This document shows positions 19,746-28,359 of a DNA stretch of 64,000 nt, in pieces. Position 1 is the stretch's first letter, and each line of letters starts with the position of its first letter. This stretch comes from Amycolatopsis eburnea (GTDB lineage: Bacteria > Actinomycetota > Actinomycetes > Mycobacteriales > Pseudonocardiaceae). A program made the translations under genes and the position numbers. Below the pieces are notes generated by a model that saw only the letters and a list, made by a program, of their open reading frames with translations, was not told the origin of the DNA and ran no database searches. The stretch is from contig NZ_RSEC01000058.1 in NCBI RefSeq assembly GCF_003937945.1, positions 1-64,000 of the forward strand, in the 5' to 3' direction.

Positions 19746-20510
19746 TCAGTGCGCGATTGAAGCGAGGAGAAGTTCGCCGACCAGGGCGACCGTGTCCGGC
19801 GTGGTGTCGGAGCCACTGGGTGTTGTCCTGATGAGGCGCAAGCTCCGCTCGGCGGCCGCCCGGAACCACCGGTCGACGTGCAGCGCTGCGTCCTGTTTCA
19901 GCACGAGATCGGCGGCTGTGAGCTGCGCGCGGACGACCGGTCCGGTCTCGTCGTCGAGGGCGAGCCGGACGATGTCGAGCAGGTCGGTCGCTTCCTTGTC
20001 GCGTGCCCGGTTCGGTAGCGCCTGCAACTTTGTCGCGACGAGCGGTCCCGGCTCGGCGACCTGGACGGTGTGTTCACTTGTGGTGCCCCCGCCGACGGCA
20101 CGGATATGCAGTGGTGTCGCCGAACGTAGGGCCCAGTCGTGACTGAGCAGGTAGAGCCGATCGGTCGGATCTTCGGGGAGATCGTCGAGCTGCTCCTCGC
20201 TGACTTCGAGCACATCCACCCGAACATCGCCGGCGGGCGTGGCGACCATCGCGCCCGCTCCGTCGATTGCGGTAGCCCCGGTGGCGAGCAGGACATCGAG
20301 CTGACCCGGTTCCCCGCCGAGCCGCCGATTGACCGTGTCGACGTCACTGGTCACCCGATGCGCGGCCGAACCGAGACGGGACAGGACGGCGAGGCCGCCG
20401 ACCACGGTGATCCTTCGAGCGAGTCGCCGTTCGATCTCCGGGAGTGCCTGGACCAGGGACGCCGTGACCGGACCGAAGAGCTCCACTACCCCGGGTCGAT
20501 CACCAGACAC
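19746..20510 (-). CDS. AbiEii-type nucleotidyltransferase toxin
   Basis: Predicted toxin of a type IV (AbiE-like) toxin-antitoxin system, 254 residues. The nucleotidyltransferase fold is recognised from GG (residues 38-39) followed by TSDVDT with the metal-binding pair Asp56 and Asp58. Later conserved pieces include LVATKLQALPNRARDKEATD and LLDIVRLALDD, the usual AbiEii block linking the catalytic core to the helical part. AbiEii relatives transfer nucleotides to targets such as tRNA; the target here is unknown. It starts with GTG and overlaps the antitoxin-like gene by 11 bp, in antitoxin-then-toxin order. Confidence 0.8.
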   Translation of the reverse strand: MSGDRPGVVELFGPVTASLVQALPEIERRLARRITVVGGLAVLSRLGSAAHRVTSDVDTVNRRLGGEPGQLDVLLATGATAIDGAGAMVATPAGDVRVDVLEVSEEQLDDLPEDPTDRLYLLSHDWALRSATPLHIRAVGGGTTSEHTVQVAEPGPLVATKLQALPNRARDKEATDLLDIVRLALDDETGPVVRAQLTAADLVLKQDAALHVDRWFRAAAERSLRLIRTTPSGSDTTPDTVALVGELLLASIAH

Positions 20511-21537
20511 GCGTTACCTCTTGCGGTGGATTCCATCCTTCGAGGATCTCCCGGCCGCGGCCGGGATCGGCGGCCAGATCGAGAGCCACGAACAGTGGAT
20601 GTGCCAGGGGCCACGGCGGCCCATCCGGTGATGCCGGGAACCTCAGGGAACACACCTGGGGTACTGGCGCGATCCGGATGGTCGCCCCGCGGGCGGCGTC
20701 GGATGTCGGCACGCCCAGGAGGGTTTCGGCCCTGTGTGCCGTCGTCGTGTCGGGGACGTAGAAGTCCGGTGGATAGCCGGCCCGGACACCGGCGGGAGCG
20801 CCGTAGGCGGCAGCCGCCATCGTGTCTGTCAAGGCCCAGCCGACGCCGGTCAGCGGCTCATCCCAGCCAGTGTGCAACGCGCCTGCGATCGTGGCGTCGG
20901 CAAGGAGCGCCACACGCGCCACCGTTGTCTTTGCTGGTCGCCAGGCGCTCGCTGCTTCCCAGAACAGCTCCGGCGCCACCGGCAACCCCTCGGAGTCGAT
21001 TAGCTGAGCTTCTCGTAGCGAGTTCATCACGACGGAGACCGAGCTGGGGGACCGGTTTAGTTCTCGCGCGAGTTGGCGTACTGACCCCGGACGTCCAGGG
21101 GTGAGGAGCAAAGCGCAGGCGACCTCCAGAGCGACTTTGCCAGCGAAGAGATCGACCGGGCGGGGGAGGTCGGGTGCTGGAGGGACTGCGGTATCGACCA
21201 GTACACCTGGGCCGGAAAGATGCAAGTGGCCCCGCAAGTCGAGCCAGCTCCAGCCGTGCTCCCGGAGCCTTTCGCGGGCGGCTGCCACGATCCGATCAGC
21301 GACGAGCAGGCGAGCCGGGACGGATTGAAGACTCGAGTCGGAATGCAGATGAAGCTGGTTCGTCAGAGACTCCGGCGTCACGGTCGCGGCAACTTCGACG
21401 TCGATGTTCAAGCGCACACCATTTACCTCAACCGTGAGGCTGGCGGCGAGGTCCTCCGCCGAACTTGCTGCCGTAACGCCAACAGCGGTAAACGCAGCGA
21501 TCACGGCATCGATGGCTCGGCGCCGATCGACGGGCAT
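20500..21537 (-). CDS. AbiEi-family antitoxin/autorepressor-like protein
   Basis: A 345-residue partner of the nucleotidyltransferase. The N-terminal 120 residues have the pattern VADRIVAAARERLREHGWSW then LDLRGHLHLSG, seen in long AbiEi-like proteins. A winged helix follows at about 150-190 (SVRQLARELNRSPSSVSVVM). The C-terminal region has no motif I recognise. AbiEi proteins neutralise the toxin and repress their own promoter by binding inverted repeats; a 12-bp inverted repeat lies 18 bp upstream of this start. The ATG sits just downstream of an unusually AT-rich region. Confidence 0.75.
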   Translation of the reverse strand: MPVDRRRAIDAVIAAFTAVGVTAASSAEDLAASLTVEVNGVRLNIDVEVAATVTPESLTNQLHLHSDSSLQSVPARLLVADRIVAAARERLREHGWSWLDLRGHLHLSGPGVLVDTAVPPAPDLPRPVDLFAGKVALEVACALLLTPGRPGSVRQLARELNRSPSSVSVVMNSLREAQLIDSEGLPVAPELFWEAASAWRPAKTTVARVALLADATIAGALHTGWDEPLTGVGWALTDTMAAAAYGAPAGVRAGYPPDFYVPDTTTAHRAETLLGVPTSDAARGATIRIAPVPQVCSLRFPASPDGPPWPLAHPLFVALDLAADPGRGREILEGWNPPQEVTRVW

Positions 21538-21554
21538 GGTTCGATCATCTCAGG

Positions 21555-21588
21555 TGTTCGGTGTTCGGTCAAGCGAGAACGCCGAACA
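21555..21588. promoter_or_regulatory. Inverted repeat operator of the AbiE-like operon
   Basis: Arms TGTTCGGTGTTC (21555-21566) and GAACGCCGAACA (21577-21588) match at 11 of 12 positions with a 10-base spacer. The site lies 18 bp before the antitoxin-like start, where AbiEi-type autorepression would be expected. Confidence 0.6.
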
Positions 21589-21862
21589 GTAACGCCGTGA
21601 TCAACTAATAGTATGCTATAAGTTACTTTGGGTGACCCTGCGGTATGTCGCCAGCCTCGAGGAAGCTGTTCATGTGTAGTAGTAACATTCCGTCCTTGAC
21701 CTGCGTAGATGTAACTATGGGCATGCGCAGAGTTGGGATACGCAATGATGTTTGTGTGACGTGCCAGCAGCTGCAGACTGTGCACCGCTTGCCCAGGCGG
21801 CGTGCACGGACGCGCGCTGGGCGGCCGACATTCAGCGTCGAGTGAGCCTCGTAAGGAGCCTT
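21589..21862. other. AT-rich divergent region between AbiE-like and hsd operons
   Basis: This gene-free stretch separates two divergent defence operons. The part at 21600-21635 is much richer in A/T than the surroundings (AACTAATAGTATGCTATAAG) and probably holds promoters for one or both operons, but no convincing -35/-10 pair could be fixed. Short open frames across it have no ribosome sites and are not called. Confidence 0.5.
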
Positions 21863-23608
21863 GTGAGCACCCTCGGTAGTTTCATCTGGTCGATCGCCGA
21901 CCAGCTTCGGGGTCCCTACCGCCCTAACCAGTATGGCAACGTGGTCCTTCCGCTCACGATCCTGCGTCGCCTCGATTGCATCCTCGAACCCGACCGGGAC
22001 ATAGTGCGCGAACTGGCGGCGAAGTACGACAACCCGAACCGACTCAGGATCGAGGTCAAGAAGGCGACTGGCCGCTCGTTCTTCAACACCTCGAACTACT
22101 CCTTCGCCAACCTCCTCGCTGACGCCGACGGACTGGCTGACAACCTGACCGACTACATCGACCGGTTCTCACCCGATGTCGACGTGTTCGAGTACTTCGA
22201 CTTCAAGAAGGAGGTCCTCGCTCTGGAGAAGGCAGAGCTCCTGCGCGAGGTCATCATGTCCTTCAAGCGCGTCGACCTACATCCGGACGTCGTCTCCAAC
22301 GCTGACATGGGTGATGCGTTCGAGTACATCATCCGCAAGTTCAACGAGGCTGCGAACGAGACCTCCGGCGACCACTACACACCGCGGGACGCGATCCGGC
22401 TGCTGGTCGATCTGCTCTTCGCTGAGAAGGACGTCGATCTGAGCGAGGCTGGCATCGTCCGCACGCTGTACGACCCCACCGCAGGTACCGGCGGCATGCT
22501 CGCCCTGGCAGAGGAGCACCTACTCCTACAGAACCCCGACGCGAAGCTGAGCCTGTACGGCCAGGAATACAACCCGCAGTCGTATGCAATCTGCAAGTCC
22601 GACCTGCTAGCCAAGGGCCACGATGCGACCAACATCGCCTTCGGCAACACGCTTACAGATGACGCCTTCAAGGGCCGCCAGTTCGACTTCTGTATGTCCA
22701 ACCCGCCGTACGGCGTCGACTGGAAGCAGTACGCCAAGGCGGTCACCAACGAGCGCGACGAAGCCGGCCCCTACGGCCGGTTCGCCCCCGGCCTCCCGTC
22801 GACCTCGGATGGGCAGATGCTTTTTCTGCTCCACCTGGCCCACAAGATGCGTGCCCCCGAGGACGGCGGCGGGCGGGCTGGCATCGTGATGAACGGCTCG
22901 CCGCTCTTCAACGGCGCCGCCGAGTCCGGCCCCTCCAACATCCGCAAGTGGCTGTTGGAGAACGACCTGGTCGATGCCATCGTCGCGTTGCCGACCAACA
23001 TGTTCTTCAATACCGGCATCGCCACCTACATCTGGATTCTCGACAACACCAAACACCCTGACCGCAAGGACCTGGTTCAGCTCATCGACGGCACCGCGTT
23101 CTGGACCAAGATGCGCAAGAGTCTCGGCTCTAAGAATCGTGAGCTCAGCGAGGATGACCGCGCAAAGATCGTGCGTATGTACGCCGACTTCGCCGACGCC
23201 GACCCCGACTACTCCAAGCTGCTGCGTAACGACGAGTTTGGCTACTGGACTATCACTGTCGAACGCCCCCTTCTCGACGATGACGGTAACCCCATCGTCG
23301 ACCGCAAGGGCAAGCCCAAGCCGGACCCCAAGAAGCGTGACACCGAGAACGTCCCGTTCAGCTACGGCGACTCGACCGCTGGTGCGGCTGGTAAGGCCGA
23401 GGTGATCCAGGCGTACATCGACGCCGAGGTGACGCCCCATGTCTCTGACGCCTGGATCGACTGGGCTAAGGTCAAAACCGGCTACGAGATCCCCTTCAGC
23501 CGCCACTTCCACAAATACGCTCCGCCGCGTCCTCTCGCGGAGATCGACGCCGACCTGGAGAAGCAGATCACCAAGATCCTCGACCTGCTCCATGAGGTGG
23601 AGGGATGA
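21863..23608 (+). CDS. hsdM: Type I restriction-modification methyltransferase HsdM
   Basis: Modification subunit of a type I system, 581 residues, an N6-adenine methyltransferase that works with HsdS. The N-terminal helical HsdM domain starts LGSFIWSIADQLRGPYRPNQ. The catalytic domain has the SAM motif DPTAGTGGM near residue 204 and the catalytic motif NPPYG near 280, with HYTPRD before them. GTG 21863 was chosen because AAGGAG lies 4 bases upstream and the product begins at the family's usual N-terminus; the frame is open further upstream but unrelated. Its stop overlaps the hsdS start by 4 bp (ATGA). Confidence 0.96.
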   Translation: MSTLGSFIWSIADQLRGPYRPNQYGNVVLPLTILRRLDCILEPDRDIVRELAAKYDNPNRLRIEVKKATGRSFFNTSNYSFANLLADADGLADNLTDYIDRFSPDVDVFEYFDFKKEVLALEKAELLREVIMSFKRVDLHPDVVSNADMGDAFEYIIRKFNEAANETSGDHYTPRDAIRLLVDLLFAEKDVDLSEAGIVRTLYDPTAGTGGMLALAEEHLLLQNPDAKLSLYGQEYNPQSYAICKSDLLAKGHDATNIAFGNTLTDDAFKGRQFDFCMSNPPYGVDWKQYAKAVTNERDEAGPYGRFAPGLPSTSDGQMLFLLHLAHKMRAPEDGGGRAGIVMNGSPLFNGAAESGPSNIRKWLLENDLVDAIVALPTNMFFNTGIATYIWILDNTKHPDRKDLVQLIDGTAFWTKMRKSLGSKNRELSEDDRAKIVRMYADFADADPDYSKLLRNDEFGYWTITVERPLLDDDGNPIVDRKGKPKPDPKKRDTENVPFSYGDSTAGAAGKAEVIQAYIDAEVTPHVSDAWIDWAKVKTGYEIPFSRHFHKYAPPRPLAEIDADLEKQITKILDLLHEVEG

Positions 23609-24888
23609 CCAAAACGGTTCCACTCAGGCGACTCGTTGACGTCATCGATTGCGCTCACGTCACTGCGAAGTTCGTCGACGACGACCGCCGTTTCCCGGTC
23701 GCGAGTATCCGAGAGTGCCAAGGTCCGTATGTGGACCTGTCCGATTGCAACTACACGACTCAGGAGTTCTTTGATCACCTGCGAGCGGGAGACCGTGCAC
23801 CGCGGGTCGGCGACTTGCTTTTCGTTCGCAACGTGTCGGTGGGCCTTGTATCAGAGGTAGCACCAGGTGTCCCTGAGTTCGCTATCGGCCAGGAAACGGT
23901 CCTTCTTCGCAGAACCTCGGACGTCGATCCTACATTCCTCCGATACGCACTGGTGGGGGCGGAAGCGGTCCACGCAATCGAGTCGGCGATGATTGGAAGT
24001 ACGTTTCGCCGCATCAACGTGTCGGCGATTCGCGCTCTCCCCGTCATGCTGCCGTCACCGGAAAAGCAGCGTGCCATCGCTGGCTACCTCGATCGTGAGA
24101 CCGCGCGCATCGACACGCTCATCGAGGAGCAGCAGCGCCTGATCGGGCTGCTCCGCGAGCGGCGCAACGCTGTCGTCGATCGGGCGCTTTCCCATGGCCT
24201 AGAAGCCGAGCTGGTTCAGACGGGCGACCCTTGGCTGCCTGTTCTGCCTGTCGGCTGGCTAGCTGTCGCGACTAAGCGGTTGCTATCCTTCGGTCCTTCG
24301 AATGGCATATCGCCAGAGGCCAGCTCAGTCGGCGATCTACGAACGCTGTCGTTGGGTGCGGTCCGGGACGGACGAGTCAGCATGGGACCCAACGTAACGA
24401 AGTTCGTCGACCGTGCCTCAGTGCCAAGGTTGAACGACCTTCGGCTGCGAGCCGGTGACGTCCTGCTCGTTCGGGGAAACGGAAATGTGAATCTTGTTGG
24501 CCGCGCGGGTCTGGTCGGATCAGAGTTCGATGACAAGGAGTACATCTATCCTGACCTGCTAATCCGCCTTCGGGTTGGTGCCTCGATGCTTCCCGAGTTC
24601 TTCGTGTGGGCGTTCAACTCCGCAGCGACTCGTGCGCAGATCGGGACTCGGGCCCGAACAGCTGTCGGCACGTACAAGGTGGCAGCTAGCGATGTCCGGG
24701 CGATCGTCTTGCCACTGCCGCCTCTCAGTGAGCAGGCGCGCATCGTCGCCTATCTTGACGAGCAGACTGCGAAGATCGACTCGCTTATCGCCGAGACCGA
24801 GCGGTTCATTGAGCTTTCGAGAGAGCGCAGGTCAGCGCTGATCACGGCGGCGGTAACAGGACAGATCGACGTGCGGGAGAGGGTGTGA
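23605..24888 (+). CDS. hsdS: Type I restriction specificity subunit HsdS
   Basis: DNA-recognition subunit of 427 residues. Two variable target-recognition domains (about 1-150 and 210-365) are each followed by a conserved coiled-coil spacer: EKQRAIAGYLDRETARIDTL near 153 and EQARIVAYLDEQTAKIDSLI near 375. The two spacers are clear internal repeats, as expected for a protein that reads a bipartite site. The recognised sequence cannot be deduced by eye. It is coupled to hsdM (4-bp overlap) and to hsdR. Confidence 0.95.
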   Translation: MTKTVPLRRLVDVIDCAHVTAKFVDDDRRFPVASIRECQGPYVDLSDCNYTTQEFFDHLRAGDRAPRVGDLLFVRNVSVGLVSEVAPGVPEFAIGQETVLLRRTSDVDPTFLRYALVGAEAVHAIESAMIGSTFRRINVSAIRALPVMLPSPEKQRAIAGYLDRETARIDTLIEEQQRLIGLLRERRNAVVDRALSHGLEAELVQTGDPWLPVLPVGWLAVATKRLLSFGPSNGISPEASSVGDLRTLSLGAVRDGRVSMGPNVTKFVDRASVPRLNDLRLRAGDVLLVRGNGNVNLVGRAGLVGSEFDDKEYIYPDLLIRLRVGASMLPEFFVWAFNSAATRAQIGTRARTAVGTYKVAASDVRAIVLPLPPLSEQARIVAYLDEQTAKIDSLIAETERFIELSRERRSALITAAVTGQIDVRERV

Positions 24889-27800
24889 TGGCGGACCACC
24901 ATGAGGGTGTCTTCGAGACCGAGATCTGCGAGTCCCTGGCCGACCACGGGTGGCTCTATTCGGCCGATGACACCGGGTACGACCGGGAGCGGGCGCTCTT
25001 CTCCGAGGACCTGTTCGCCTGGATAGAGGGGACACAGAAGGCGGCGTACGAGAAGGCTTTGAAGGCTGCCGGGTCGCAGGCGAAGTTCCTCGACGTGCTG
25101 ACCACTGCGCTCGACAAGCCTCTCGAACACGGTGGCGGTACGCTAAACATCTTGCGCAACGGCGTGCAGTATATCGGTGGCGGCCGACTGAAGATGGCGC
25201 AGTTCCGCCCCGAGACCAGTCTCAACGCGACCACCAACGAGCAGTTCGCTGCGATGCGGGTGCGGGTGATGCGGCAGGTGCACTTCTCCACTGCTGACCA
25301 GCGCAGCGTCGACCTAGCCTTCTTCATCAATGGGCTCCCGGTCGCCACCGTCGAGTTAAAGACTGACTTCACCCAGTCGCTCGATGACGCGATCAACCAG
25401 TACCGCAAGAACCGGAACCCACTGACCAACGGGCGGCCGGAGCCGCTGTTGTCGTTCGGGCACCGGGCGCTGGTGCACTTCGCGGTCTCCAACGACCTGG
25501 CTGCTATGACCACCAAGTTGGAGGGTGAGAAGACGCATTTCCTGCCGTTCAACGTGGGCCACGACAGTGGCGCGGGGAACCCGCCCGGCGAGGGTGGGCG
25601 GTCGGCGACGGCGTACCTGTGGGAGCGCGTCTGGGAAAAGCACGCCTGGCTCAACATTATCGGCAGGCTGATGATTGTGGAGACCAAGGAAGAGTGGGAC
25701 GTCGCGACTGGGACGTCCGTGCGGCGTACGAGCATGCTCTTCCCCCGGTTCCACCAGTGGGAGGCCGTGACGAAAATCGTGGCCGCGGTGCGTGAGGAGG
25801 GGGTGGGTCAGCGCTACCTGATCGAGCACTCGGCAGGGTCGGGGAAGACGAACACCATTGCCTGGACCGCGCACCGGCTGGCACGGCTACACGTGAACGA
25901 CGAGAAGGTCTTCGACTCGGTGATCGTGGTCGTCGACCGCACTGTGCTCGACGGGCAGCTGCAGGAGGCGATCCGGCAGATCGACGGGTCCGGGAAGATC
26001 GTGGCCACGATCAGTCCGGAGGACGTGCGCAAGGCGGGGGCCAAGTCGAAGTCCGGGCTGCTGGCGACCGCATTGAAGAACGGGGAACTGATCATCGCGG
26101 TGACGGTGCAGACCTTCCCGTTCGCACTCGACGAGATCCGGGCCGACAAGGGGCTAAAGGGGAAACGATTCGCGGTGATCGCAGACGAGGCGCACTCATC
26201 GCAATCCGGGCAGATCTCATCCAAGCTCAAGGCCGTGCTGACCGCTGAGGAGGTCAAGGAGATCGAGGAGGGCGGCTCCGTCGCTGTCGAGTCGGTCCTG
26301 GCCTCGGAGATGACCGAGCGGGCTGAGTCGGAGAACATCTCCTACTTCGCGTTCACCGCGACGCCGAAGAACAAGACTCTGGAGCTTTTCGGCCGTAAGG
26401 GCCCGGACGGCAAGCCGATCGAGTTCCACCTCTACTCGATGCGGCAGGCGATCGAGGAGGGCTACATCCTCGACGTGCTCAAGGGCTACCAGTCCTACGA
26501 CACCGCGCTGAAGATCGCCGGCCAGGCGGAGAGCGGCGACGGTGACGTGGTGGTGGACGAGGCCGCGGCGCGTAAGGGGCTGATGCGGTGGGTGAAGCTG
26601 CACCCGACCAACATCAGCCAGAAAGTGCAGATTATCGTCGAGCACTTCCACGCCAACGTCGCCCATCTGCTGGAGGGCAAGGCTAAGGCGATGGTCGTGA
26701 CCGACTCCCGCAAGAGCGCGGTGAAGTACAAGAAGGCGATCGACGCCTACATCGCCAAGCGGGCCGCCAAGGACGCCTCGTACAACTACCGCACCCTGGT
26801 CGCCTTCTCCGGCTCGGTGACGATGGCCGAGGACGAGGAGTGGGTTTCGGATTGGGGGCCGCAGCCGAGCAAGGAGGACGAGTTCACCGAAGCCAACATG
26901 AACCCCGGCGCCGGCTCGGACTTGGCCGGTGCCTTCAAAGGCGCGACGTACAAGATCATGCTGGTCGCCAACAAGTACCAGACAGGGTTCGATCAGCCAC
27001 TGCTCTCGGCGATGTACGTCGACAAGAAGCTCTCCGGGGTCACTGCTGTGCAGACGCTCTCGCGGCTCAACCGCACCCATCGCACTGCAGGCGGGGAGCA
27101 GAAGCGCAAGACGTTCGTTATCGACTTCGTGAACAAGCCCGAGGAGATCCGGACTGCGTTCGAGCCGTACTTCACCAACGCCACCCTGGAAACAGAGACC
27201 GACCCGTACGCCGTCTTCCACCTCTCCAATAAGCTCGCCCAGGCTGGGATCTACGCACCAGAGCACGTGCGCGAGGTCGCCGAACTGTGGGTCACCCGGA
27301 AGGGCAACAATGCGCTCTCGGCGGCGATCAGCCCAGCCAAGAACGAGTTCGCTCGCCGCTACGCGGCCGCGATCGAGGCCGACGACAAGGTCACTATCAA
27401 CACCCTGGACCTGTTCCGCAAGGACGTCTCCACCCTCGTCCGGCTCTACGACTTCATGAGCCAGATCGTCGACTACGGCGATGCCTACATGGAGATGTTA
27501 TCGATCTTCTTGCGGCTCCTGGAGAAGGTCATCGCAGACTCATCCTGGGCCGCGGAGGTCGATCTGTCCGATGTGGTCCTGGTCGGTGTTAAGCACACCA
27601 AGGGGACTGCGGTCGACATCTCGCTGACCGGCGATGGTGAGCTGAAGGGGATCAGCGCCGCGGGCACCGGCACCCGGAAGGAACCGAAGTACGTCGCACT
27701 CCAGGTCGTCATCGACAAGATGAATGACCTCTTCGGCGCCGAGTCCTTCACTGGGTCGCAGGTCCGAGAGTTTGTGCAGGGCTTGGTGCAGCGGCTGCTC

Positions 27801-28025
27801 GCCTACCCGGACTTGATCAACCAGACCAAGGTGAACTCGAAGAAGCAGTTCATGGAGTCGCAGGACTTCCAGGCGGCAGTCATTGAGGCCGTGGTTGAGA
27901 ACCAGGAGGCCCACAACACCATGGCCGACTACTTCTTCAGCGACGGGCCTGCCATCAGCGCTGTCATCGTGGCCCTCGCGGACGCCTTCTACGAGGCCGC
28001 CATCGATCACGGGACGGCCGTGTGA
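24888..28025 (+). CDS. hsdR: Type I restriction endonuclease/translocase HsdR
   Basis: Motor and nuclease subunit, 1045 residues from ATG 24888; a GTG one codon earlier is an alternative. The N-terminal PD-(D/E)XK nuclease has SVDLAFFINGLPVATVELK near residues 140-160. The SF2 translocase follows with Walker A HSAGSGKT near 314, DEAH near 432 and the S/T-A-T motif FTATP near 490. The second lobe includes YQTGFDQPLLSAMYVDKKLS and LSRLNRTHR. The C-terminal third is the helical region that docks on the methylase. All catalytic motifs look intact, so the system should be active. The start overlaps the hsdS stop by 1 bp. Confidence 0.96.
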   Translation: MADHHEGVFETEICESLADHGWLYSADDTGYDRERALFSEDLFAWIEGTQKAAYEKALKAAGSQAKFLDVLTTALDKPLEHGGGTLNILRNGVQYIGGGRLKMAQFRPETSLNATTNEQFAAMRVRVMRQVHFSTADQRSVDLAFFINGLPVATVELKTDFTQSLDDAINQYRKNRNPLTNGRPEPLLSFGHRALVHFAVSNDLAAMTTKLEGEKTHFLPFNVGHDSGAGNPPGEGGRSATAYLWERVWEKHAWLNIIGRLMIVETKEEWDVATGTSVRRTSMLFPRFHQWEAVTKIVAAVREEGVGQRYLIEHSAGSGKTNTIAWTAHRLARLHVNDEKVFDSVIVVVDRTVLDGQLQEAIRQIDGSGKIVATISPEDVRKAGAKSKSGLLATALKNGELIIAVTVQTFPFALDEIRADKGLKGKRFAVIADEAHSSQSGQISSKLKAVLTAEEVKEIEEGGSVAVESVLASEMTERAESENISYFAFTATPKNKTLELFGRKGPDGKPIEFHLYSMRQAIEEGYILDVLKGYQSYDTALKIAGQAESGDGDVVVDEAAARKGLMRWVKLHPTNISQKVQIIVEHFHANVAHLLEGKAKAMVVTDSRKSAVKYKKAIDAYIAKRAAKDASYNYRTLVAFSGSVTMAEDEEWVSDWGPQPSKEDEFTEANMNPGAGSDLAGAFKGATYKIMLVANKYQTGFDQPLLSAMYVDKKLSGVTAVQTLSRLNRTHRTAGGEQKRKTFVIDFVNKPEEIRTAFEPYFTNATLETETDPYAVFHLSNKLAQAGIYAPEHVREVAELWVTRKGNNALSAAISPAKNEFARRYAAAIEADDKVTINTLDLFRKDVSTLVRLYDFMSQIVDYGDAYMEMLSIFLRLLEKVIADSSWAAEVDLSDVVLVGVKHTKGTAVDISLTGDGELKGISAAGTGTRKEPKYVALQVVIDKMNDLFGAESFTGSQVREFVQGLVQRLLAYPDLINQTKVNSKKQFMESQDFQAAVIEAVVENQEAHNTMADYFFSDGPAISAVIVALADAFYEAAIDHGTAV

Positions 28026-28217
28026 GCAGCTTGGGTTCGGAACGGGATCGTGCGATACAGGTCGAGAGGTACGGCGACTGCAACGTAGCCGTCGCCAGCG
28101 AACGAGGCGCGCCGGCTCTTCGCCGGGGAGGAAGGCGTTGATCTGCTCGGCAGAGACGGGCAGGAGAGGCAGCCAGTTCAAGCCACCAAGCATGCCATCT
28201 GTGTGCATGATGTCCAT
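28007..28217 (-). pseudogene. Frameshifted remnant of an unidentified gene
   Basis: On the minus strand between hsdR and the DUF262 gene, one frame reads MLGGLNWLPLLPVSAEQINA followed by FLPGEE (from about 28193). The next frame then reads RRASFAGDGYVAVAVPLDLY and RTIPFRTQAA, stopping at 28007 inside the hsdR 3' end. Both parts look like coding sequence and would join after one frameshift near 28100. I do not recognise the parent protein. The remainder of the gap (28218-28359) holds nothing recognisable. This is inference from codon texture. Confidence 0.35.
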
Positions 28218-28359
28218 GCCGGGCCGTCCGGGTCGAGAACCTGGTTACCGGATTTGATCTGGCAATCTGCGGAGTCGCACGTCACCCGAACAGCGGATGG
28301 GTGATGAGCTGTTGATGTGTTATGTCTTGACGCTGACGTAATTGATCGAGGGGTTGTAG

